From positions 1 to 41,546 of the forward strand of contig CAJVZD010000041.1 of NCBI GenBank assembly GCA_913019905.1: DNA of 41,546 nt, in the 5' to 3' direction. Shown here one piece after another: positions 16,657-24,757 of the stretch (position 1 is its first letter; every line of letters starts with the position of its first letter). Both the position numbers and the translations under genes were made by a program. Below the pieces are notes generated by a model. It was not told where the DNA came from, did not search any database, and was given only the letters and a program-made list of their open reading frames with translations. Origin of the DNA: an uncultured Cellvibrionales bacterium. GTDB lineage: Bacteria; Pseudomonadota; Gammaproteobacteria; Pseudomonadales; Dasaniaceae.

Positions 16657-17853
16657 CTAATCAAAACTTTCCAGTGTTTCTTCCAGTTGCGCGACTCCAG
16701 CAGGTACGTCGACGTTGACGCCCAGGGTTTTTATTGTTGATCCCAACGCATGCAGGGTACGAAATAAGTGATGCGAGCGACACTGCTCGCCCATCTGGCC
16801 AATCCGGACAATATTCGGTCCAAAGGAGCCCGATATTTCCACACGATACCGGGTTGACATATGTTGCAGAATCTTTGGACCTTCTATATTCCCTGGAACA
16901 CATATACCAACCACGGAATTTAGCCGCGCATCATCTTTTACGTACAATTCTAAACCCAGGGCTACCACGCCTGCCTGAAGCGACAGCGAATGGCGCAAAT
17001 GGCGTTCAAACCGTGTCTCCAATGTCTCTATGCAAATAAGCCGTAACGCTTCGTGTAAAGCCAATAAGCCGGATACCGGTGCCGTGTAGTGATAAGAGTT
17101 TTTGTACCAAAATTGATCCGCCAATTTTGCATCGAGACACCAATGGTGCAATTGGTCATTTCTACTTTCAATAAACTGCCAGGCTTTTTCGGAAAAAGCG
17201 ATGAGCGAAACGCCAGGAATAGAAGCAAGCCCTTTCTGTCCACCGGTAATAACCGCATCGACACCCCAGTTATCCATTTCCAAAGGCATCGTACTTAGGG
17301 TACAAACAGCATCGACGATAACCATACAATCCCTTTGTCTGGCGAGCGCACAAATATTGGGTAAAGTTCGATTAAAGACCGTATTAGATGTCTCACCTTG
17401 AACAATGGTTAATACATCCGGTTTCACACGATCCAAATAGTCTAATACCATTTCTACATCGGCAAAATGGGGCTCTTCAACTTCCAAATAAGTGACTTCT
17501 GCACCGATACGTTCAGACATTTCTGCCAGGCGAGAACTGAAAAAACCATTACAAATACTCAGTACCCGTGCACCGGGTTTTACTAAGTTAACCACTGCCA
17601 TTTCCATCGCCGCGGATCCCGGACCAGCTACTCCCAATATATGTTGTGATTCCGTTTGAAATACGTAAGCTGACATCGACTTTATTTGTTTGACGACCTG
17701 AGCCATCGTTTCACCGAGGTGGTTAATCACTATAGAATTCGCCGCTGCAACGCGGGCGGGTAAAGGCACGGGGCCTGCTCCCATCATTAGCAGAGGTTCT
17801 TCCGGCAAAATATTATCCAGCGGGACAATATTCTCAGGTACTTGAATAATCAT
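16657..17853 (-). CDS. Class V PLP-dependent aminotransferase (alanine/serine-glyoxylate type)
   Basis: A 398-residue fold-type I enzyme. The N-terminal MMGAGPVPLPARV, the AGPGSAAMEMAV loop, D181 (IVDAVCTL) and the Schiff-base lysine K207 (ITGGQKGLASIPG) fit the alanine-glyoxylate/serine-glyoxylate/phosphonopyruvate aminotransferase group. The reaction would move an amino group between an amino acid such as alanine or serine and a 2-oxoacid such as glyoxylate. The ATG is preceded by AAAGAGAA. It stands alone; its downstream end faces the ECF sigma operon on the same strand with a 249-bp gap. Substrate preference within the group cannot be set from the sequence. Confidence 0.88.
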   Translation of the reverse strand: MIIQVPENIVPLDNILPEEPLLMMGAGPVPLPARVAAANSIVINHLGETMAQVVKQIKSMSAYVFQTESQHILGVAGPGSAAMEMAVVNLVKPGARVLSICNGFFSSRLAEMSERIGAEVTYLEVEEPHFADVEMVLDYLDRVKPDVLTIVQGETSNTVFNRTLPNICALARQRDCMVIVDAVCTLSTMPLEMDNWGVDAVITGGQKGLASIPGVSLIAFSEKAWQFIESRNDQLHHWCLDAKLADQFWYKNSYHYTAPVSGLLALHEALRLICIETLETRFERHLRHSLSLQAGVVALGLELYVKDDARLNSVVGICVPGNIEGPKILQHMSTRYRVEISGSFGPNIVRIGQMGEQCRSHHLFRTLHALGSTIKTLGVNVDVPAGVAQLEETLESFD

Positions 17854-18116
17854 AATTTCTCTTTAACTAAACTGTCTAAGGACGGACAATCATACGGCCG
17901 CTTAAAGTCTTACGCGGCCCGGATGGAAACAATCCGAAAATTGAAGGACGGCTATTAGAACATATTTACTGAATTTTGTTAGTAAGGAATTCCAAGTCAG
18001 TATTGGATTTTTAGATTGTATTGCATTAGATTATTTGCCTCATTGGTCTGAATGCCAATACAAACCCGTACAGGATTGTGGGAATAGCAATCCACGACAG
18101 GTAAAAAGGAAGGAAA

Positions 18117-19274
18117 ATGTACGACATCAAGTTGTCCGCCAGCGAAGAAGCACTGGTCGCTAAGGCCAGATATTTTGCGACAAGTTATCTCACCCCGCGT
18201 GCTGAGCAGTGGGAAAACGATCGAAAAATGCCACGAGAAGGACTTAGGGAAGCTGCCAAAGCTGGTCTAACTGGGCTCGACTCACCTATAGCGCACGGGG
18301 GATCTGGAACAGGTTTTAATGCCAAACTACTTGTTCTGGAGGCGCTAGCCGAAGTCGATATGGCTTTTGCATTTTCTCTAACTAATACACAAGGCATTGC
18401 CGGACGTATAGCAATGGACGGAACGGAATCTCAACGAGAGAGATTTCTCGCTGATCTTTTATCAACCGAACGCTTGGGAGCAACCGCGCTAACTGAACCT
18501 GGCGCCGGAAGCGACTTTTCCGCCATACAAATGAATGCCAAAAAAGTGAACGGAGGATGGCTTCTAAATGGCGAGAAGGCATGGATCACCAACGCGGCCG
18601 AAGCGGATATATTTTTAGTTTACGCCCAAACAGATCCCGCCAAACGCTGGCGCGGCATTGCTTCTTTTCTGGTTGACGGTCGCCAACAGGGTTTTACACG
18701 AGCCGCCCCCTACGAACTACTCGGTGGCCATGCTATCGGTACCGGCGGATTTTCCCTGACCGACATGTTTGTTCCCGACGAAGATCTGATCGCTCAACCT
18801 GGCGACGCCTTTAAAGCAGCCATGCTTAGCATCAACGGCGCGCGCACCTATGTAGCCGGCATGTTAAATGCTATGTTACATGCCTCACTTTTTCACGCCG
18901 TTGACTACGCGACCAAACGACAAACCTTCGGCAAAGCTATTATTGAACATCAAGGCCTTAAGTGGTCACTCGCCGATGTGGCAACAAAATTAGAAGCTTC
19001 CAGGTTGTTGACCTACCGTGCAGCTCAGCTCGTGCAAGATGATGGCGACGCCATGCTCGCTGCATCCTATGCGAAAAAATTTGCCGGAGATATAGGCATT
19101 CAAGGAATCGCGGATTGTATTCAAGCCATGGGTGCGAACGGAATGCGAACAAACATACCCCTCGGCCGTCACCTCGCCTGCGCTAAACTTGCCTCTTATA
19201 CCGACGGATCCACAGAAATACAAAATGAACGAATTGGCGCGAGTTTGACTGATATAGTAGCGAAAACTGTTTAA
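18117..19274 (+). CDS. Acyl-CoA dehydrogenase family protein
   Basis: A 385-residue flavoprotein with the full ACAD layout. The FAD and substrate signature ALTEPGAGSDFSAIQ lies at about 126-140, WITNAAEAD near 160, and the C-terminal helices carry RQTFGKAIIEHQG near 270. Two purine-rich ribosome sites (AAGGAAGG) precede the ATG. In medium- and short-chain members the catalytic base is the glutamate of YEG near the end. Here the matching motif is TDGSTEIQ, with D363 in that position. At the alternative position in isovaleryl-type enzymes there is INGAR, with no glutamate. So an aspartate may act as base, or the enzyme may have a different reaction. Oxidation of an acyl-CoA is inferred. Confidence 0.87.
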   Translation: MYDIKLSASEEALVAKARYFATSYLTPRAEQWENDRKMPREGLREAAKAGLTGLDSPIAHGGSGTGFNAKLLVLEALAEVDMAFAFSLTNTQGIAGRIAMDGTESQRERFLADLLSTERLGATALTEPGAGSDFSAIQMNAKKVNGGWLLNGEKAWITNAAEADIFLVYAQTDPAKRWRGIASFLVDGRQQGFTRAAPYELLGGHAIGTGGFSLTDMFVPDEDLIAQPGDAFKAAMLSINGARTYVAGMLNAMLHASLFHAVDYATKRQTFGKAIIEHQGLKWSLADVATKLEASRLLTYRAAQLVQDDGDAMLAASYAKKFAGDIGIQGIADCIQAMGANGMRTNIPLGRHLACAKLASYTDGSTEIQNERIGASLTDIVAKTV

Positions 19275-19463
19275 GAACTCGGCCTTCACGATTAACTGAG
19301 TCGCACAAAAAAGTGGACTACAACAGGTGATCAGCACTCATGCGTTAATATTCGGAACATCCGCCTAGCGCTAATAGCGGTGAATCCAAGGAATTATCTA
19401 AAGACAATCTTACAATTGCCTTCAGATTTATTCAGGAATCGAACTAGGGCGGAACAATCCAAG

Positions 19464-20522
19464 TTAACGCTTTTTGAAGGCTTTCATCTGCTTTTGAGTC
19501 ACTCGAATCATTTTTGTATGATTACGGTTCTGACTATGTATTTCAGCCAAAGACGCACCATTTTTTTCTTGTTCCCGTTTAAGCTTGTGGTAGTTTTTCA
19601 GACGTCTGGCCTCAATGACTCCGTCCTCGACAGCCTTAATCACGGCACAGTGCGGCTCTTGATCATGTTTGCAATCTGCAAATCGACATTGCTCGGCCAA
19701 CAGGGTCATTTCCGAAAACGTTTCCGCAATTCCCTGTTCCGAGGCAGCAAGTTGCAACTCCCGCATTCCCGGAGTATCAAGTAACAATGCCCCCGTCGGC
19801 GTGATATTTATCGCTCGCGCCGTCGTGGTGTGCCGCCCTTTCGCGTCATCCTCCCGAATCCCGCCGGTCTCCTGGGTATCTTCCCCCATCAGCGTATTAA
19901 CCAGCGTCGATTTACCCACCCCGGATGAGCCAATAAACGCGACGGTCTTCCCTAAACTGCACCAAGGTTCGAGAACACTCACTGATTTACGATCGAGTCC
20001 ATTAACAACTTCGACCGCAATCATTGAATCAACGCTACGAATTCGCTGCACATAGTCTTCAATGCTGTTGCAGCAATCGGCCTTACTTAGCACCACCACC
20101 GCGTCGGCACCTGCTTCATGAGCGAGAGTGAGATAACGCTCGATTCGACTCAAATTAAAGTCGTCATTGAGCGAGCACACCACAAACACGGTGTCCACGT
20201 TAGCTGCAATCATTTGTTTCTGAATTTTACTACCGGCCGCTTTCCGGTTAAATTCAGACAATCGTTCAAGAACCCGTAGAAAATGGTATTGCTTATCCAG
20301 CAACACCCAGTCTCCAACAGTAATTTCAGGCATCAACGCCGTCATTGCCAAGTTAAGAGAAAATTGATCTGTCGCTATCTTGGGTTCCATGTTGAGTACG
20401 AAGCCCGTACGATGGTGTGCCATCACTCGAGCAATACGAACAGTATCCCATTCTTCCAGAGATAGTTGTTGTTGAAAGAACGGCCGCCAACCTAGTTTTG
20501 TAATAGTAGTAAGATTTAACAT
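19464..20522 (-). CDS. rsgA: Ribosome small-subunit-dependent GTPase RsgA
   Basis: A 352-residue circularly permuted GTPase. An N-terminal OB fold is followed by G4 (SKAD, 146-149), G1 (GSSGVGKST, 198-206), GRHTTT near 229 and G3 (DTPG, 249-252), the order typical for YjeQ/RsgA. A zinc knuckle comes next (C279, C284, H286, C292). RsgA helps late 30S subunit maturation by releasing assembly factors from the decoding centre. AGGGG lies 6 bases before the ATG. The basic C-terminal tail (KMIRVTQKQMKAFKKR) is longer than in the common form. Many bacteria with this longer version also have a standard rsgA elsewhere, so this could be a second copy. Confidence 0.9.
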   Translation of the reverse strand: MLNLTTITKLGWRPFFQQQLSLEEWDTVRIARVMAHHRTGFVLNMEPKIATDQFSLNLAMTALMPEITVGDWVLLDKQYHFLRVLERLSEFNRKAAGSKIQKQMIAANVDTVFVVCSLNDDFNLSRIERYLTLAHEAGADAVVVLSKADCCNSIEDYVQRIRSVDSMIAVEVVNGLDRKSVSVLEPWCSLGKTVAFIGSSGVGKSTLVNTLMGEDTQETGGIREDDAKGRHTTTARAINITPTGALLLDTPGMRELQLAASEQGIAETFSEMTLLAEQCRFADCKHDQEPHCAVIKAVEDGVIEARRLKNYHKLKREQEKNGASLAEIHSQNRNHTKMIRVTQKQMKAFKKR

Positions 20523-20977
20523 TGATACCCCTGACGCACAGATAGCTGCACGTCGTCATCTAAAATTCAAGTTGGGGTTTAGCTCAACATTTATCACCTG
20601 TCATCCAATACCGTGCGGTGCACTTAAACAATGACCGTACACAGGATTTAGACAATGGCAGTGCAAATCGGCAGGCATTAAAAAGCCAACGAATGATTCG
20701 CACAGGATAAACTGGTCGCCAATAGACCCCGGCTATGGTGCCGGGCAGAAGAAAAATCAGAAGATTAAGTGATTTATCGCAGAGCCCGGATAGGTAAAAT
20801 TACAATCATCAGTAGGCCCTCTTTATAATTAGATTTGGAATTTCAGTTAGAATAGGAAGTCGGGGTAAATGTACCAAACTTTTTTCAATTGTTCCAATAT
20901 TTTTTTAGTCTATCACTGTTTTCAAAGAATTTTGGATACCCGGACGTAAGAATAATAAATCTGCCCGTAACGTTGAT
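20523..20977. other. Divergent intergenic region upstream of rsgA and the carbamoyltransferase
   Basis: No gene is seen. It must hold both promoters. Small inverted repeats are present, such as CCCGGC/GCCGGG at 20728-20745 and GTGC/GCAC near 20614, without T tracts. No ARG-box-like site was recognised. Confidence 0.5.
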
Positions 20978-21055
20978 ATGATTTTACGAAATTTAATGGG
21001 TGTACTTCGCAAGAAATTTAGAGTACCTTATTTCCCGAACCGAAAAAAAGACTAG
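20978..21055 (+). CDS. Putative basic leader peptide upstream of the carbamoyltransferase
   Basis: ATG codons at 20978 and 20996 share one frame and end at TAG (21053-21055), giving 25 or 19 residues. The short form reads MGVLRKKFRVPYFPNRKKD, with three Arg and four Lys codons. The stop codon lies inside the 5' arm of a terminator-like hairpin, the layout expected for ribosome-mediated attenuation. No strong ribosome site is visible, so translation is uncertain. Confidence 0.35.
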   Translation: MILRNLMGVLRKKFRVPYFPNRKKD

Positions 21056-21075
21056 CTTGCTGGCCTTTTTTTTTT
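21043..21075 (+). terminator. Terminator-like hairpin with T tract just before the carbamoyltransferase start
   Basis: A stem pairs 21043-21055 (seven A, then GACTAG) with 21060-21072 (CTGGCC then seven T), with a CTTG loop, one A-C mismatch and one G-T pair. Three more T follow, making a ten-T run. It ends 11 bases before the ATG at 21087, so it would stop transcription in the leader unless melted. Confidence 0.5.
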
Positions 21076-21086
21076 GGATCAAGAAA

Positions 21087-22019
21087 ATGAAACACCTTCC
21101 TAACCTGAAAGATCTCTCCAAACAAGACATTCAAGAAATCCTTGCCAAAGCGATAGAAATAAAAAACTGCCCATCAGATTTTCACTACGCTTTGCATAGA
21201 AAGTCTCTCGCTATGTTGTTCCAAAAAACCAGTACCCGTACCCGAGTTTCCTTTGAAGCTGCGATGACAGAACTGGGAGGACACGCAATTTATATTGACT
21301 GGATGTCGTCAAACTTTGTTCTATCGGGAATCGAACACGAAACAGAATATCTGTCCCGTAACGTGGGCTGTATCATGGCTAGATTATTAAAACACGATGA
21401 CCTTCTCAAAATAGCCAGTGTTAGCAAAGTTCCGGTCATTAACGGTTGCTGCGAAAGATTTCATCCCTGTCAGGCCTTAACTGACATCATGACAATGTCT
21501 GAGTACTTTTCCGGCGATATATCGAACGCACATCTCGTTTATGTCGGAGTACAGAACAATGTTTCAAACTCTCTCGTTATTATTTGCGACAAATTAAACA
21601 TTCGTTTGTCTCTGGCCACGCCGGAGAATGTCGACAACGGAGAATGTCTCGATGCAGACGTCCAGCAAATCATGAAAGATTCAAAATTCATTCATCACAA
21701 TACCGACCCCAGAGCCCTCGTTAAAGATGCTGATTTTGTGTATACAGACACATGGATTGATATGGAGTATTTTAATGATCCCAGCTACCAACAAATGAAC
21801 GACGCAAAACTACTAAAAATGATGCCGTACCAGTTGAACGCGGAACTCTTGGAAAACGTAAACTGCAAAATTATGCACGATATGCCGATCCACGACGGTT
21901 TTGAAATTACGACGCAGATGTGCAAGGATTCACGTGCGATCATCTATCCGCAAGCAGAAAACCGCATGCATGCTCAAAAAGGTCTGTTGTGGTGGTTATT
22001 CAATGAAGCCTCTTCATAA
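21087..22019 (+). CDS. Carbamoyltransferase related to ornithine carbamoyltransferase, unusual substrate motifs
   Basis: A 310-residue aspartate/ornithine carbamoyltransferase family protein. The carbamoyl-phosphate site is intact: STRTR at 49-53, and HPCQALTD at 126-133. NNVSNSL (157-163) and D221 of DTW fit the ornithine-type branch. The two motifs that define ornithine binding differ: SMG is replaced by DME (225-227), and the HCLP loop is HDMPIH (264-269). The enzyme should therefore carbamoylate an amine, but the acceptor may not be ornithine. The ATG at 21087 is chosen from homologue length; GGA lies 11 bases upstream. No other arginine gene is nearby. It is convergent with ribA. Confidence 0.83.
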   Translation: MKHLPNLKDLSKQDIQEILAKAIEIKNCPSDFHYALHRKSLAMLFQKTSTRTRVSFEAAMTELGGHAIYIDWMSSNFVLSGIEHETEYLSRNVGCIMARLLKHDDLLKIASVSKVPVINGCCERFHPCQALTDIMTMSEYFSGDISNAHLVYVGVQNNVSNSLVIICDKLNIRLSLATPENVDNGECLDADVQQIMKDSKFIHHNTDPRALVKDADFVYTDTWIDMEYFNDPSYQQMNDAKLLKMMPYQLNAELLENVNCKIMHDMPIHDGFEITTQMCKDSRAIIYPQAENRMHAQKGLLWWLFNEASS

Positions 22020-22072
22020 ATTCAATTTATTTGACGGTTAACAATAAAACGAAAACTTCGGGGTTTGCCTCC

Positions 22073-22681
22073 TTACAGTCGGTGCCCCAGCTTTTCCTTT
22101 TTTGTTTGAAGATAGTGCGCGCACGTCGGGTGCTGGCTTTCCACATGTATTCTTACTTCTTTCTCAATATGAATACCCGCGGATGTTAGCGCATTCGTTT
22201 TATCTGGATTGTTAGTCAGTAGATCGCAACGATCTACGTTCAGTGCCTTTAGTACCATGGCGGCCTGATTAAAATCTCTCGCATCTATCGGTAGGCCGAG
22301 CGCAATATTCGCTTCGACCGTGTCCATCCCTTGATCCTGAAGCGCATAGGCTTTAATCTTGTTTTCTATACCGATGCCTCTCCCCTCCTGACGAAGGTAA
22401 ATAATCGCTCCGCTACCGTGATAACTGATTCGCGCCATGGCTTCATCCAATTGCTGGCTACATTCACACCGTAGCGAACCAAACACCTCCCCTGTTATAC
22501 ACTCCGAGTGAACACGTACTAAAGGGATTTTGTCTAACTGTAATCCCATCGTTAAGCAAAGTGTGGGGGCGTGCTCTGTTTCGGGATGCTTATGTTGACC
22601 AAAACTGTGTATCTGAAAGTCACCATGTCGCGTCGGCAATTTCGCTGACGCCGTCACTCGAAAAAAACCTGAATCCACCAT
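22073..22681 (-). CDS. ribA: GTP cyclohydrolase II
   Basis: A 202-residue enzyme for the first step of riboflavin synthesis, opening GTP to a 2,5-diaminopyrimidine, formate and pyrophosphate. The zinc ligands C61, C72 and C74 (HSECITGEVFGSLRCEC) are present, as is the catalytic LRQEGRGIGIENK loop near 97-109 and the DTVEANIALG segment. The C-terminal KEKLGH is also typical. It follows ribBA with only 3 bp between, so both are in one operon. The neighbouring RibBA has a degenerate cyclohydrolase half, which this gene makes up for. Confidence 0.93.
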   Translation of the reverse strand: MVDSGFFRVTASAKLPTRHGDFQIHSFGQHKHPETEHAPTLCLTMGLQLDKIPLVRVHSECITGEVFGSLRCECSQQLDEAMARISYHGSGAIIYLRQEGRGIGIENKIKAYALQDQGMDTVEANIALGLPIDARDFNQAAMVLKALNVDRCDLLTNNPDKTNALTSAGIHIEKEVRIHVESQHPTCAHYLQTKKEKLGHRL

Positions 22682-22684
22682 GAT

Positions 22685-23746
22685 CTAAATCTCCTTGATA
22701 ATCGATTCAATGACCAAACCGAAACTAGAAATACCGGGATAGCTCAGTTCCTTATTGGCTAATAAATGAATGCGTTTCACACCGAGTGATGCAAGAATAT
22801 GGCTTCCCAGTCCAATTTCTCTCCACACGGCACCGGTCTGCTCATCTTCAGTCGGTTTCTCATCGCTGGACGGAAGATAGATGAAAACCCCCTGCTCCGC
22901 TTCAGAAATCAATTTGAGAGATCGGCTAATCACATTGTTTTCAACGACCGCACTGGAGAAAAAATCTCTACCAGTAACGCCTTTTACCACTCGTACTAAG
23001 GTGGGCTGGTCGCCTTTAATATTTCCTTTAACGACAGCGGTAATAAATTTGTTATCAAAAATCGTCTGGAAAATGTGTGCGTGAAACGCTTGTCCATTAA
23101 TGACAGTCGGTTTATTGGATATCTCATTGAGAAGTACATCGTTTTCGGCGCGATATCGAATTAGGGCTTCAATCGATATAATCGGAAGCTTGTGCTCTTT
23201 GGAAAAATCGAGCAAAGCAGGCAATCGCATCATCGTACCGTCGTCGTGAGTTAATTCGGCCAAACCACCCACTGGTTTTAATCCGGCTAACTTGCACAAA
23301 TCAACCGCAGCTTCAGTATGCCCCGAACGCACCAACACACCTCCCGGTTGATACTTTAGGGGAAAAATATGGCCGGGGCGGATAAAATGTGAGGGCATGG
23401 TGCTACCATCAGCAAGAGCATTGAGCGTGTTAGCCCTTTCTTCCGCTGATACGCCCGTTGTCATGCCTCGAACATAATCCGTGGATACGGTAAACGCCGT
23501 GCGCAAAGGGTCGGTATTGTTATCGACCATCATTGGTAATTCCAAGGCGGTTAACCTGTCTTCCTCACAGGGAGCGCATATAATGCCGCTCGTATACCGA
23601 ATCATAAAAGCGAGAGTTTCTTGGCTCGCTTTCTCAGCTGCGATGATCAAATCGCCCTCATTTTCGCGATTTTCGTCATCGACCACAATAACCGGCAAAC
23701 CTGACCTAATATGTTCAATTGCTTCTTCGATAGTGGACAATGACAT
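22685..23746 (-). CDS. ribBA: 3,4-dihydroxy-2-butanone-4-phosphate synthase with degenerate GTP cyclohydrolase II domain
   Basis: A 353-residue two-domain protein. Residues 1-205 are a complete RibB domain: DDENRENEGDLI (23-34), a phosphate and metal site, then RPGHIFPL and RSGHTEAAVDL. It makes the four-carbon precursor of riboflavin from ribulose 5-phosphate. Residues about 210-353 have the cyclohydrolase II fold but lack the zinc cysteines, and the catalytic loop is changed (VRVVKGVTGRDFF, and GVFIYLPSS for the usual VYLRQEGRG), so this half is probably inactive. AGGAG precedes the ATG. No FMN riboswitch can fit in the 129 bp upstream; control is probably by the divergent LysR protein. Confidence 0.92.
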   Translation of the reverse strand: MSLSTIEEAIEHIRSGLPVIVVDDENRENEGDLIIAAEKASQETLAFMIRYTSGIICAPCEEDRLTALELPMMVDNNTDPLRTAFTVSTDYVRGMTTGVSAEERANTLNALADGSTMPSHFIRPGHIFPLKYQPGGVLVRSGHTEAAVDLCKLAGLKPVGGLAELTHDDGTMMRLPALLDFSKEHKLPIISIEALIRYRAENDVLLNEISNKPTVINGQAFHAHIFQTIFDNKFITAVVKGNIKGDQPTLVRVVKGVTGRDFFSSAVVENNVISRSLKLISEAEQGVFIYLPSSDEKPTEDEQTGAVWREIGLGSHILASLGVKRIHLLANKELSYPGISSFGLVIESIIKEI

Positions 23747-23824
23747 GCAGTAAAACTCCTAAACAGTGATTTAGAAGAATTGTAACGAATGAAGCCTTGT
23801 AAATATATGTAGATATCTAGACAC

Positions 23825-23848
23825 CTGTTGTTCATAATTGAACAACAG
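23825..23848. promoter_or_regulatory. Perfect 10-bp inverted repeat, candidate LysR operator
   Basis: Arms CTGTTGTTCA and TGAACAACAG are separated by TAAT. The core TTCA-TAAT-TGAA fits the T-N11-A pattern of LysR-type boxes. It lies in the divergent promoter, 79 bp from the ribBA start and 28 bp before the LysR start. Confidence 0.75.
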
Positions 23849-23875
23849 CTTAAAAAATTGGAGTCATTTAAATAC

Positions 23876-24757
23876 ATGCTGAACTGGGATCACTTTCGCT
23901 ACATGATCGCCGTTGCTGACTGCGGATCGGTTTCTCGAGCGTCTGTCGCGCTTAACGTTAGTCACGCCACCGTTTTACGAGCAATAAAGCGGGTCGAGGA
24001 CGAACTTCAAATAAGACTATTCGATCATGTAAAAACGGGTTATAGACTGACGAGCGACGGCGAAGATATTCTAGAAAATGCGCGGTTAATGGAAAGTAAT
24101 GTTCAGCAAATCGTCAGAAAAGCCAAAAGCCGCGATACGGTACCCAGTGGGCTACTAAACATTATCACGCCCGACCCCAGCATATTCGATATGATGCCGA
24201 TATTTAAAGCCTTTACGTCTACCTATAAACAAATAACCATTAACACCTTATCCGGATCCATCACCAAACCTCTGGACTTCATTGAACAACAGGTTGATGT
24301 GTTAATTCTTGTCAGTAATACACCGCCTGAAGCGTTAGTTGGAAGGCAGTTGGGGCACGTACAATTTGGCGCATTTGTTCACAAAGACTATCCTCTTGAA
24401 AAACATTTTAGCAACAAACCAAAACCCCTTGAATGGATCACGTGGTCGCAGACTAGCAGTCAGGGCGACGAACTGCACCTATATCAACAGCAAGTTCTAT
24501 TGCATGATGGTATGCCGACTAAAACAGTGATGAATGCGTCGACTCATGGAGACGCTTTGCGAGCAGTTCGCGCAGGACTCGGTGCGTCTTTTCTTCGTAA
24601 GCCTTTCGTGCCCTCTGATCTTGTCGAAGTCCCCTTAAAGAAGCCTTTCCGGGAATGGGGGGTCTGGGTATTAACCCATCCTGATTTCAGAAGCGCTTCC
24701 CGAGTGACTGCATTCACCCGTTTTCTTGCCGACCAACTGGCTGAGTCATCATTTTGA
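23876..24757 (+). CDS. LysR-family transcriptional regulator, divergent from ribBA
   Basis: A 293-residue LysR protein. The winged helix (MIAVADCGSVSRASVALNVS, and VLRAIKRVEDELQIRLFDH) occupies about 9-60. The effector domain runs from about 90 and keeps the usual late motif DALRAVRAGLGASFLRKPFV. The ATG at 23876 is chosen from homologue length; GGAG lies about 13 bases upstream, rather far. An in-frame TTG at 23828 would place the palindrome inside the gene and is less likely. It probably controls itself and the riboflavin operon through the repeat in the shared promoter. Effector unknown. Confidence 0.88.
   Translation: MLNWDHFRYMIAVADCGSVSRASVALNVSHATVLRAIKRVEDELQIRLFDHVKTGYRLTSDGEDILENARLMESNVQQIVRKAKSRDTVPSGLLNIITPDPSIFDMMPIFKAFTSTYKQITINTLSGSITKPLDFIEQQVDVLILVSNTPPEALVGRQLGHVQFGAFVHKDYPLEKHFSNKPKPLEWITWSQTSSQGDELHLYQQQVLLHDGMPTKTVMNASTHGDALRAVRAGLGASFLRKPFVPSDLVEVPLKKPFREWGVWVLTHPDFRSASRVTAFTRFLADQLAESSF

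Noticed and set aside
16471..16740. An 89-codon plus-strand frame before and inside the aminotransferase end
   Set aside because: It overlaps the end of a well-supported gene on the other strand by 84 bp and shows no family motif.
23747..23875. An FMN riboswitch upstream of ribBA
   Set aside because: The intergenic space is too short for the RFN element, and its conserved blocks are not present.
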